Assembly (NCBI RefSeq): GCF_001426265.1
Contig: NZ_LMDG01000008.1
Span: 32,427 to 96,426, forward strand
DNA from: Rhizobium sp. Root1220
Lineage (GTDB): Bacteria; Pseudomonadota; Alphaproteobacteria; Rhizobiales; Rhizobiaceae
Direction: 5' to 3'
DNA: 64,000 nt
Under the pieces are notes generated by a model. The model searched no databases and was not told the origin of the DNA. It was given only the letters and a program-made list of their open reading frames with translations. Positions 57,257-64,000 of this stretch are shown piece after piece (position 1 is the stretch's first letter; every line of letters begins with the position of its first letter). The position numbers and the translations under genes were made by a program.

Positions 57257-57527
57257 CCCGCGTGAACCACAGCCTTCAGAGGAAGACGGCACGAACTCGA
57301 ACGGGATCATCGAGAGCTTCTTCCGCCGCGTCGAGAAGGCTTACAAGGGCATCAACCACGGCTTCTGGACAAGTACCTTGCATGGGAAGGCTGCCGTGGA
57401 AGGAGGACACGCGATGCATGGGCCTGCGCGGGCAGTTCGCCGACTGCAAACGTAGCTCGCGGAGAGGGCCGTCTTTACTTCACGAGCGTCTCGTTGCGCT
57501 TTGATGATCCCGTCGCGATTTCGTAGG
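57257..57527. other. Gap with no recognised gene
   Basis: A short plus-strand frame (57234-57455; IIESFFRRVEKAYKGINHGF) has no family match that I know and no good start. The rest is the region past the alkylsulfatase remnant. Confidence 0.3.
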
Positions 57528-57728
57528 TCACCGCGCGTTTCTTTTCGCGTTGGGCAGGTGCTGTTTCAGAACCTCGACCTCGCCTTCAACCCTGGCCGTG
57601 CTATCGGTAAGTTGCGCATCGAGCGTCTTTTCACCCGTCATTATCTTTTCCAGGTCGGCGCGATTAATCGTCAGTGTTAGATCCGCCTTCGCGGACTGAA
57701 AGCGGGCAGAAAAATGAGAAGATAGCTG
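57528..57728 (-). pseudogene. Alkylsulfatase-type C-terminal domain remnant
   Basis: On the minus strand a frame ending in a TGA at 57528-57530 reads AKADLTLTINRADLEKIMTG, then EKTLDAQLTDSTARVEGEVE. This is the pattern of the C-terminal SCP2-like domain of alkylsulfatases. The metallo-beta-lactamase part is absent; upstream is the end of the TIGR02588 gene. Called from memory of the family. Confidence 0.5.
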
Positions 57729-57731
57729 TAG

Positions 57732-58142
57732 CTACGGCTCATCAAATGCAGTGGCTTTAACCGTCAACGTCTTTCCTGTTGGGTCGTGCTGAAAAATCAG
57801 CCCGCCACCAGCTTTCGAGTGACCGGGCACGTAGTCGAGGACGGTGTCAACGCTTTCCAGCACCGAACCTTGTTCTCCCATCTCCCCGTGGACGGTCACT
57901 TGCGATGCAGTCACGCTGGAATCGTTTCGGATTTCAAAGAGCACTTGAAAGCCATCGCTGCGCCTTTCCGTCTGCAAAACCACGCCGACCAGGTTCGGCG
58001 AAGTGTCACCGTCCATTAAGGCGTCCTTGCCAATCCATGCGAGTACGCAAATGACAACGACAGCCGAGACGACGCCGGTGGCCCATTCGATCCAATGCGG
58101 TTCGGCCGCTTCCACATTTCTATCCTTGGAAATCTTCGTCAT
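57732..58142 (-). CDS. TIGR02588-family protein
   Basis: The 136-residue product has one membrane helix (WIEWATGVVSAVVVICVLAWI) at about 18-38 and a periplasmic domain with VLFEIRNDSSVTASQVTVHG and GGGLIFQHDPTGKTLTVKA. Function unknown. It follows the TIGR02587 gene by 6 bases; the two families are usually found together, often with stress genes. Confidence 0.88.
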   Translation of the reverse strand: MTKISKDRNVEAAEPHWIEWATGVVSAVVVICVLAWIGKDALMDGDTSPNLVGVVLQTERRSDGFQVLFEIRNDSSVTASQVTVHGEMGEQGSVLESVDTVLDYVPGHSKAGGGLIFQHDPTGKTLTVKATAFDEP

Positions 58143-58148
58143 CGCTCC

Positions 58149-59021
58149 TCACAGGATCAGGCGAGCTGCCGCCGCGCCAATGGCACCGGGGAAACTCAAG
58201 ATCACCACGGTCATCAGAATTTGGGTCGAGCCGATGTCATCGGTTCTGTGGAACGTCCAAAGACAATAGGCGCTGATCAGGCCGGCGATCAGGTAGCCCG
58301 GCAGCGTGAAACGGACAAAGGCGTGCCAACTTGGCGTACCTTCGGCCAGGTCGTGGCTTCCGTTGAACGATAGGGCGTAGACAAACCCATGCATGACCGC
58401 CAGCGAGGCAGCGATGATCACTAGGCCGTGCCACGGCGTCATTTTGTAAGACAGCAAGATCATCTCTTCCGTGGGCGCGACATTGAGATTGAGAAAAAGG
58501 GCTCCGACCGCCATCAGGAACAGCTCACCGGCGTAGCTCGTTTCCCGTCCACTGACGGGATCATCAGGATCGCCATCCCCGTCGTTGTCATTATCCTCTG
58601 CGGATTGCCCGCCAAGCTGGCTTCGACCCAACATTGCGCCAATACTAGCGGGAACGGCCTGGATGGCGATCATGCCGATGATCTCGTGCGGCGATTGATC
58701 GTGTCTCACAACACCCATGGCCACCAGGATCAGTGTGCTGGCTAGGATACCAAGGCAATGGGCAATGCTTGCGTCGCGGATAGCCTCTCGCCATGTCGAC
58801 GTTTTTTCGAATCCCACCCTGTCTGAGAGGATGATCAAGAGGGGAATGTTGACGAGAAGCAAGAGGAAGAGGCGGCTGCGGTCCATATAGAATCCGAGTT
58901 CCCACATCTCCATGGTCATGAACATCGGGAGCGCAAAAAGTAATGCTCCGGCAACACCGCGCGCAATACCTGCAAAAAACTTGCTGCTGTCGAAATCAGC
59001 GCGCGTGTTCGCAGCTCTCAA
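58149..59021 (-). CDS. TIGR02587-family membrane protein
   Basis: The 290-residue product has about seven membrane helices (GVAGALLFALPMFMTMEMWE, FLLLLVNIPLLIILSDRVGF, HCLGILASTLILVAMGVVRH and more). A very acidic loop between helices (SAEDNDNDGDGDPDDP) at about 140-155 faces the cytosol or periplasm and might bind cations. LNLNVAPTEEMILLSYKMTP is typical of the family. It forms a two-gene unit with TIGR02588. Function unknown. Confidence 0.88.
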   Translation of the reverse strand: MRAANTRADFDSSKFFAGIARGVAGALLFALPMFMTMEMWELGFYMDRSRLFLLLLVNIPLLIILSDRVGFEKTSTWREAIRDASIAHCLGILASTLILVAMGVVRHDQSPHEIIGMIAIQAVPASIGAMLGRSQLGGQSAEDNDNDGDGDPDDPVSGRETSYAGELFLMAVGALFLNLNVAPTEEMILLSYKMTPWHGLVIIAASLAVMHGFVYALSFNGSHDLAEGTPSWHAFVRFTLPGYLIAGLISAYCLWTFHRTDDIGSTQILMTVVILSFPGAIGAAAARLIL

Positions 59022-59183
59022 AGCTATTCCCCCTCAGACGAAAAAGTCCGACCATCCAGAGACCAAAGCAATGCCAATAACTCACCGCGCTTGCGGCCGA
59101 GGCATTATTAGAGTGACGCAATACAAGCGCTGCCGAAACCAAAGCTGTCATGAACATCAAGGAGTAGGGAGGATCCTTGCAGC

Positions 59184-60167
59184 TCATCTATCGAACTCCA
59201 CAATGACGCCCGGCTTCACCATGCTGCTCAATTCTTCGACGTCCCAGTTCGTCAACCGCACACAGCCGTGAGAACCAGCCTTGTCGATCAACGATGGCTC
59301 CGGTGTGCCGTGGATGCCGTAGGTCGGCTCAGACAGATCGATCCAAACGGTGCCAACTGGATTGTTTGGCCCGCTCGGAAGCGTGAGCTTTGTTTTGTTC
59401 TTGCCTTGCTGGAAGTTGATTTTTGGATTGTAGACGTACGGTGGATTGCGGGCGACGCCGTTCACCTTGTGTTTGCCAGAGGGAGAGGGGTTATCCTCAC
59501 TGCCGATTGTCGCTGGATAGATGGCCAGGGCCTTTCCGTTTGCGTCGTAGGCAACGAGCTGACCTTCCTTTCGGTGAGCCTCAATCCGTTTCACGCTCCC
59601 CGTGCGGGGTGCGCCGATGACTGCCACAGACAGCGTCTCACCTGGCAAAAACTGGGCCGTGGGGTTCAACGCCTGCAGCAGGTCGACGTCCATATGAAAG
59701 CGCTCTGCCAACTTTTCGGCGACACTGGTGTACCCCAGGTGCTCCATCTTGGCTTGCTCGGCGTAGTCTTTGGGAATTTCGGCAACGATGTCTGCACCGT
59801 CGTCCGCGTCGATGATGTAGGGGCCAATGACCTGCTGGCCGTCGGAAAGGCGAGCTACAACGTCGGCACCGAGTTTTCCATCAACTGTCAGACCCTGCAG
59901 CAGTTCAAAACCAGCGATCGCCTTTCGGACGTTTTCTCCGTCCAAACCGTCAATCACTCCAGGGGATGCGCCAGCACGATCTAGCAAGACCTGAAGATGG
60001 ATTACTACGGGATCGGGTTGGTCTTTCGACGGCTGTTTCTCACGCTGCTCAGCCGATACCGGGGCAAGATTGGCGTTGTTGATCACGTCCGCCGACAAAT
60101 CTTGCGCATGGAGCACCCCCATCGAGGTCAGTAAAAAAAGGGAGCTGAGAAAGACAGTTTTCTTCAT
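59184..60167 (-). CDS. L,D-transpeptidase with peptidoglycan-binding and LysM-like parts
   Basis: The 327-residue product has a Sec signal (1-21, ending LHAQ). A peptidoglycan-binding repeat lies at about 50-105 (VIHLQVLLDRAGASPGVIDG), a LysM-like part at about 140-185 (RFHMDVDLLQALNPTAQFLP) and the YkuD catalytic domain at about 200-327 with H286 and catalytic C302 in SHGCVRLTN. It cross-links meso-diaminopimelate residues in the cell wall or attaches proteins to it. The ATG at 60167 is chosen because the signal peptide starts there. Confidence 0.93.
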   Translation of the reverse strand: MKKTVFLSSLFLLTSMGVLHAQDLSADVINNANLAPVSAEQREKQPSKDQPDPVVIHLQVLLDRAGASPGVIDGLDGENVRKAIAGFELLQGLTVDGKLGADVVARLSDGQQVIGPYIIDADDGADIVAEIPKDYAEQAKMEHLGYTSVAEKLAERFHMDVDLLQALNPTAQFLPGETLSVAVIGAPRTGSVKRIEAHRKEGQLVAYDANGKALAIYPATIGSEDNPSPSGKHKVNGVARNPPYVYNPKINFQQGKNKTKLTLPSGPNNPVGTVWIDLSEPTYGIHGTPEPSLIDKAGSHGCVRLTNWDVEELSSMVKPGVIVEFDR

Positions 60168-60279
60168 GACGTCTAAAGCTGCAGACGCGCTCGATGTTCC
60201 ACGGTTCTGCGATTTACGGATCATGGCAACTCGTGCATACGTGGAGATCACGGAATCTACACCATCATTTGACGTTTGC

Positions 60280-60375
60280 TTTTCGCGATCGCGCCCTTGG
60301 CAACCGGACGCGGCACGGACGGTGGACGCAGTATTTGTCCGGTTTCTCGATGCAGGCAACGAAACGCCAAATGAG
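60280..60375. repeat. Intergenic repeat, copy 1
   Basis: The core from CAACCGGACGCG to ACGAAACGCCA (about 60300-60369) matches 62037-62106 at roughly 80 percent, with weaker similarity on the side before the core. Copy 1 lies upstream of the L,D-transpeptidase gene, which reads away from it, and before two small plus-strand frames. Confidence 0.7.
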
Positions 60376-60422
60376 CTCCCAACGTGTCCCCGCCGCGATC
60401 TCAATGCCTTTAAGACCAACAA

Positions 60423-60557
60423 ATGGAACAGCCTTCATCACGCGAGCCCCTCGAAGCTCATGAAAGCAAGCTGGACGACAGGGCCGTCCGCCTCGCCAGC
60501 GTCGATTCAGCCGGCAGCTCGATGAACAAAATTCCGGCGACAGGCGTTGTCTGCTGA
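60423..60557 (+). CDS. Very small hypothetical protein (44 aa)
   Basis: A 44-residue frame (MEQPSSREPLEAHESKLDDR, then AVRLASVDSAGSSMNKIPA). Composition looks coding, but there is no strong ribosome-binding site and I know no family. It ends 18 bases before the next small gene. Confidence 0.3.
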   Translation: MEQPSSREPLEAHESKLDDRAVRLASVDSAGSSMNKIPATGVVC

Positions 60558-60575
60558 AAGCAGGAGATTCCTATA

Positions 60576-60773
60576 ATGCCGAAGCGTGCAACAAAATCTC
60601 AAAGTGGCGAATTTGCCGGCGCTTTTCCGTTGGGGAAAGTTGCAGGCGCTATTGCCGCCAGCATTGTCGCATCCGGGTTTGTTCGCAGGCTGCCGCTCGG
60701 CCGCGTTCTGGCTGCAGCGGTGCCGATCTTAATCGCTGCACTTCAAAAGAATGACAAGGCTCGGCGTAAGTAA
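60576..60773 (+). CDS. Small basic membrane-associated protein (65 aa)
   Basis: The product has a glycine/alanine-rich hydrophobic middle (LGKVAGAIAASIVASGF and LGRVLAAAVPILIAALQ) between basic ends. Two short helices could insert in the membrane. GGAGA lies 7 bases before the ATG. Not recognised. Confidence 0.55.
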   Translation: MPKRATKSQSGEFAGAFPLGKVAGAIAASIVASGFVRRLPLGRVLAAAVPILIAALQKNDKARRK

Positions 60774-60978
60774 GGCGTTTCGTTTTTGTCGGGTGAGGGG
60801 CAGCCTTACACATGGGACGTCTCGGGCCGAACGAAGAGCTTGCCGCCGAGCACGTTTGGATATCCAGGCGCGGCAGCTTAGGCGCTACGTCAGGGACCCG
60901 ATCTGAAAGAGATGATCGCGGGCGAGTTCGCGAGAGCTGAAGCGTATTCGGCTGAGAGGAACCACAAACCGACGGCTG

Positions 60979-61842
60979 CTAGATCATTATCTCGCCGCCT
61001 GTCACCGGAACAACTGCGCCTGTCATGTAGCTGCCTAGCTCGGATGCCAGCAGAACATATGCACCAGCAAGTTCCGCAGGCTGCCCGGCGCGTCCAATCA
61101 GCGTTTTCTCGCCAAACTTCGTGGTCTTCTCCGTTGGCATCGTTGAGGGGATGAGCGGTGTCCAGATTGGTCCCGGAGCGACAGCGTTGACCCTGATACC
61201 TTTCTCGGCAACCATTTCTGCGAGGCCGGCGGTGAAGTTCGAAACTGCGCCCTTTGTCGAGGCGTAGGCAAGCAGGTGCGCCGATGGTTGACGTGACTGG
61301 ATGGACGTCGTGTTTATGATCGAGCTGCCAGGCCGCATGTAAGGAACGGCGGCCTTCGACAGGAAGAATGGAGCGTAGATATTGGTGCGAAATGTCCGAT
61401 CCCACTCATCGATAGTGATGTCTGCGATATCGGCATAGGTACGTTGGAACGCCGCGTTGTTCACGAGAATGTCGATGGAGCCAAGTTCGCGAACCGTGTG
61501 TTGAACGAGGTCCTTGCAGTGATCGTCCGACGTTATATCGCCGGCGACTATCACAGCCCGGCGACCTGCGTCGCGAACCCACTTCGCGGTGTCTTCAGCA
61601 TCCTCTCCTTCATCAAGAAACGAAATCACAACATCGGCCCCTTCGCGCGCGAAGGCGATCGCAACCGCCTTGCCGATGCCGGAATCCGCTCCGGTGATCA
61701 AAGCGACTTTCCCTTCGAGCCTTGCATTGCCGCGATAGGAGCGCTCGCCATGGTCGGGAGTCGGCTGCATCTGCGCCGTGGTGCCAGGCGGCTGCTGACG
61801 CTGCTCTGGAAAGGGTGGGGTAGGTCGGCTTTCGTCGCTCAT
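60979..61842 (-). CDS. Stress-type SDR oxidoreductase (YghA/glucose dehydrogenase-like)
   Basis: The 287-residue product has the proline-rich N-terminus usual for this group (about 1-40), then KVALITGADSGIGKAVAIAF, IDILVNNAAFQ, the catalytic STTS-like INTTSIQS and YASTKGAVSN, and NAVAPGPIWTPLIPS. These NAD(P)-dependent enzymes are among the most common general-stress proteins in bacteria. The start has GAGGAGATC upstream and an EcfG-type promoter 30 bases away. The physiological substrate is unknown. Confidence 0.93.
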   Translation of the reverse strand: MSDESRPTPPFPEQRQQPPGTTAQMQPTPDHGERSYRGNARLEGKVALITGADSGIGKAVAIAFAREGADVVISFLDEGEDAEDTAKWVRDAGRRAVIVAGDITSDDHCKDLVQHTVRELGSIDILVNNAAFQRTYADIADITIDEWDRTFRTNIYAPFFLSKAAVPYMRPGSSIINTTSIQSRQPSAHLLAYASTKGAVSNFTAGLAEMVAEKGIRVNAVAPGPIWTPLIPSTMPTEKTTKFGEKTLIGRAGQPAELAGAYVLLASELGSYMTGAVVPVTGGEIMI

Positions 61843-61871
61843 TGTGATCTCCTCGCTGTTGCTGCGAGTTA

Positions 61872-61896
61872 AACCGTGGGGAGCGACATCGGTTCC
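61872..61896 (-). promoter_or_regulatory. EcfG-type promoter before stress SDR gene
   Basis: On the minus strand GGAAC, 17 bases, GTT, 29 bases before the ATG at 61842. Confidence 0.7.
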
Positions 61897-62284
61897 CCGG
61901 CCGGATGATTCAAGGACGCCAGCAGCACATTCCGGCCGGGCGGTGACGGTGGCAAATGCTGAATACCGAGAGCGCCGGTAGCGATCTGCGGAACCTGTTG
62001 CCGCGCTCCAGGTTTGCCTTTGATCGCGCTTGTGTCAACCGGACGCGACAGGGATGGTGAACGCAGCGATTTTTCCGGTTTCTCGCTGCGGGCGACGAAA
62101 TGCCAGGCGAGCATCCGACCTGTCCGAGCTGCGATTTTGCATCATGAAAATTCATGACCGTGATGCTGATCGCGAGGGCAATCGCGTTCATGCCGAGGCG
62201 GCGGGCTCCGAGGGCCGCGTAAATTCGATGATTGGAGATTGTCGTTGCCGAAGTGGTTTCGACTTATCGCGGGGCGATGCCGAC
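61897..62284. other. Intergenic region with repeat copy 2
   Basis: Between two divergent EcfG-type promoters. It contains repeat copy 2 (about 62015-62112) and no convincing gene. Confidence 0.5.
62015..62112. repeat. Intergenic repeat, copy 2
   Basis: Second copy of the repeat at 60280-60375, same orientation, core 62037-62106. See copy 1 for the match. Confidence 0.7.
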
Positions 62285-62309
62285 GGAACAAAGCGCGTTC
62301 AGTGAAGTT
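62285..62309 (+). promoter_or_regulatory. EcfG-type promoter before PRC-barrel gene
   Basis: GGAAC, 17 bases, GTT, 27 bases before the ATG at 62337. Confidence 0.68.
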
Positions 62310-62336
62310 TTTGATCCACAGCACAGGAGAAATGCT

Positions 62337-62624
62337 ATGGATCACACAAATCACGTCCGTCTCACCACCACCGAACTGACGCCGGCCAATCTCGAAGGCG
62401 CAACGGTATACGGAGCTGACGACGACAAGGTTGGTTCGGTTGACCATGTACACGGTACGAGTTCCGTGGTGATCGACGTCGGCGGTTTTTTGGGGATCGG
62501 GGCCAAGCCCGTCGCAGTGTCCTTCTCAGACCTCGAATGGATGCGCGACGAGGATGGCGACGTACACGGCGTGACCAATTGGACCAAGGATCAACTCAAG
62601 GCTATGCCCGAACACAGGGACTGA
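62337..62624 (+). CDS. PRC-barrel domain protein
   Basis: The 95-residue product has a PRC-barrel (LEGATVYGADDDKVGSVDHV, VIDVGGFLGIGAKPVAVSFS). AGGAGA lies before the ATG. PRC-barrel proteins of this length are common stress-induced proteins in rhizobia; the barrel resembles that of RimM and photosynthetic reaction-centre H, but the role here is unknown. The EcfG-type promoter fits stress control. Confidence 0.92.
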   Translation: MDHTNHVRLTTTELTPANLEGATVYGADDDKVGSVDHVHGTSSVVIDVGGFLGIGAKPVAVSFSDLEWMRDEDGDVHGVTNWTKDQLKAMPEHRD

Positions 62625-62627
62625 GGT

Positions 62628-62652
62628 GGCCCGGTGAAGCCGGGCCTTCCTT
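62628..62652 (+). terminator. Terminator after PRC-barrel gene
   Basis: GGCCCGG and CCGGGCC around TGAAG, then TTCCTT. Four bases past the stop. Confidence 0.75.
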
Positions 62653-63156
62653 CGCCGCCGCAGACGACGATAGTGCTCGTGGCAACAGGTTTTAAGTTCG
62701 GCTACCACGAAGCGTACCGCGCATAGGATCAGTTTCGACGTCGAGACTAGCGGTAGTGATTTGACGCACAATTCGGTTCCCGCGATCGATAATTGTCTGC
62801 CATCCATTCACATGTCGACCTTGGCTCTATCGCCCATGTCAGGCTGCGGTAGGACTGAGTTACCTTCAGTAGGCGGATAGAGGATCCTCTCACCAGCCTC
62901 GCTTGCGGTCGCGATCATCGTGGGCCGCTACCTGTTCACCCGCCATCACCGTCATTTTACCCTAACGAGTTCCGTCACGAATTGTCATCATCAGGTCTGG
63001 TCCCACCGGGATCTAATGTTCAAAGGGCTGATCTCTTCAGCGATTTCCTTGGCGATCACGAACTTTGAAGAAAGCCCATGACGCAGGAAGACAAAGCTTC
63101 GCAACATTGGCGCGCTTTGAGAGTTGAACATTCACTTCAATGCCGGGAGACCAGCA
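62653..63156. other. Gap with no recognised gene
   Basis: About 500 bases with no supported gene. Composition is mixed, with no strong repeat or hairpin seen. Confidence 0.35.
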
Positions 63157-63471
63157 ATGGCAGGCGACAGCACCGTAGCGATCCGCGCCATCTTTGATAC
63201 GCGCGAAGCTGCAGACCTCGCAGTGGAGCACCTCGTGCAACAGCTCGGCCTATCAAGGCCGGACGTCTTCGTTCAATCAGCGGCGGACGAGAACACCTCG
63301 GGATCGCAAGCGTCAGGTGGGGACGCGTCGCACCAGGAGGGGCCGCGCGTCGATGCTCCGCTTGGTGGCGACATCGAGGTCTCCGTAGACATTCCTGCAA
63401 GGCAAATACCGGCAGCCAACCGGATCTTTGGAGATATTGGGGCAATGCGGGTCTCGAGGGGCCAACCATGA
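63157..63471 (+). CDS. Small hypothetical protein coupled to monooxygenase (104 aa)
   Basis: The product starts MAGDSTVAIRAIFDTREAAD and continues LAVEHLVQQLGLSRPDVFVQ, a pattern I recall from short rhizobial proteins with a ferredoxin-like fold. The ATG at 63157 has GGGAG upstream. Its stop overlaps the ATG of the next gene. Function unknown. Confidence 0.65.
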   Translation: MAGDSTVAIRAIFDTREAADLAVEHLVQQLGLSRPDVFVQSAADENTSGSQASGGDASHQEGPRVDAPLGGDIEVSVDIPARQIPAANRIFGDIGAMRVSRGQP

Positions 63472-64000
63472 CGGGCATTGACTGGAAACCAATTGGCCGC
63501 CGAATCCTGATCACCGGCGCGAGCGTGGCGGGCAACGCCCTCGCCTGGTGGCTCGCCAAGCGAGGATTCGACGTTACCGTGATCGAGCGCCATCCGGAGT
63601 TCCGCGACGGCGGGCAGAACATCGACATCAGGGGCGCGGGCCGAACGGTCCTGGCGATGATGGGTCTCGAACAGGAGGTCGCTGACGAAGGGACGGGCGA
63701 GACAGGCGTCAGGTTCGTCGACAGCGATGACAAGCCAATCGCTCAGTTCGACGTTCAAGAACTTGGCTCCGACGGACCCACCGCCGAACTCGAAATCCTT
63801 CGTGGCGATCTGGCGCGTATCTTCTACGTCGCATGCGATGGAGATGTAAGATTCCGTTTCGACGACTGCATCATCGACATCACAGACGCGGGGGAGGCCG
63901 TCCACGTCTCATTCAAAAGCGGTGCTCGTGACGAATACGATCTCGTCGTGATCGCAGAGGGTGTCGGTTCCTCCACTCGTGAGCTCGTCTTTTCCGGAGA
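63468..64000 (+). CDS. FAD-dependent monooxygenase, N-terminal part
   Basis: Partial gene that runs off the window; 177 residues are seen. The FAD-binding fold is RILITGASVAGNALAWWLAK near residue 12, followed by TVIERHPEFRDGGQNIDIRG with the conserved acidic residue and the Arg-rich stretch, and VVIAEGVGSSTRELVF (the DG-like motif reads EG). It resembles TetX-type and p-hydroxybenzoate-hydroxylase-type monooxygenases. The ATG overlaps the stop of the preceding gene (ATGA). Confidence 0.9.
   Translation, partial: MTGIDWKPIGRRILITGASVAGNALAWWLAKRGFDVTVIERHPEFRDGGQNIDIRGAGRTVLAMMGLEQEVADEGTGETGVRFVDSDDKPIAQFDVQELGSDGPTAELEILRGDLARIFYVACDGDVRFRFDDCIIDITDAGEAVHVSFKSGARDEYDLVVIAEGVGSSTRELVFSG

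Noticed and set aside
60174..60200. Possible EcfG site before the L,D-transpeptidase gene
   Set aside because: GGAAC is present but the -10 part is CTT rather than GTT and would lie only about 7 bases from the ATG.

Overview
The window looks like a Rhizobiaceae (Rhizobium/Neorhizobium/Agrobacterium-type alphaproteobacterium) replicon. It is GC-rich, ilvC and pdxJ are of rhizobial type, GTG/TTG starts are common, and several sites fit alphaproteobacterial regulators: an EcfG/RpoE2 promoter class (GGAAC-N16/17-GTT) and one LexA box of the form GAAC-N7-GAAC. No replication or mobility gene is seen. Genus and replicon are inferences.

Left part (1-25.3 kb) is intact and densely coded. It holds the tail of a RecD-like helicase, a MerR regulator with a LuxR-like tail, pdxJ, a divergent NmrA-type quinone oxidoreductase/HxlR pair, a TetR-MFS efflux unit, a MarR-GNAT fusion next to an aspartate/glutamate racemase, an Lrp/AsnC regulator, a type II NADH dehydrogenase, a divergent alcohol dehydrogenase/AraC pair, a TetR regulator with a palindromic operator, ilvC, a methyltransferase, two small stress-type proteins, a PLP aminotransferase and an aldo/keto reductase. 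A six-gene operon follows: a Fe(III)-type ABC importer (binding protein, fused permease, ATPase), an EEP-family phosphoesterase, a Nudix hydrolase and a PhzF-like enzyme. The part ends at tRNA-Lys(CTT).

Right part (25.3-64 kb) is different. It is a patchwork of small rhizobial genes, stress functions and broken genes. Broken or truncated genes include DUF1214, an FtsH-like protease, an autotransporter joined to an arylsulfatase tail, an SDR piece, S1/P1 nuclease, a cold-shock protein, a transglutaminase piece, an SMP-30/PaaK junction and an alkylsulfatase tail. Intact modules are a class A acid phosphatase, an orphan C5 DNA methyltransferase, an RsbQ-like hydrolase coupled without a gap to a PAS histidine kinase, a LysR-controlled redox operon (two aldo/keto reductases, SDR, CMD-cupin, flavodoxin), a tandem Ku pair, Kup, an adenylate cyclase, YihY, the TIGR02587/TIGR02588 pair, an L,D-transpeptidase, a stress SDR, a PRC-barrel protein and the start of an FAD monooxygenase.

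The main result is that at least seven genes in the right part (DUF2934, DUF6894, a 241-residue stress protein, an HD protein, a 103-residue protein, the stress SDR and the PRC-barrel protein) each carry a well placed EcfG-type promoter. This marks 46-62.6 kb as a general-stress-response cluster. A separate LexA-type box at 26.4 kb points to a small SOS-controlled unit. Calls rest on reading the sequence; no database search was run.
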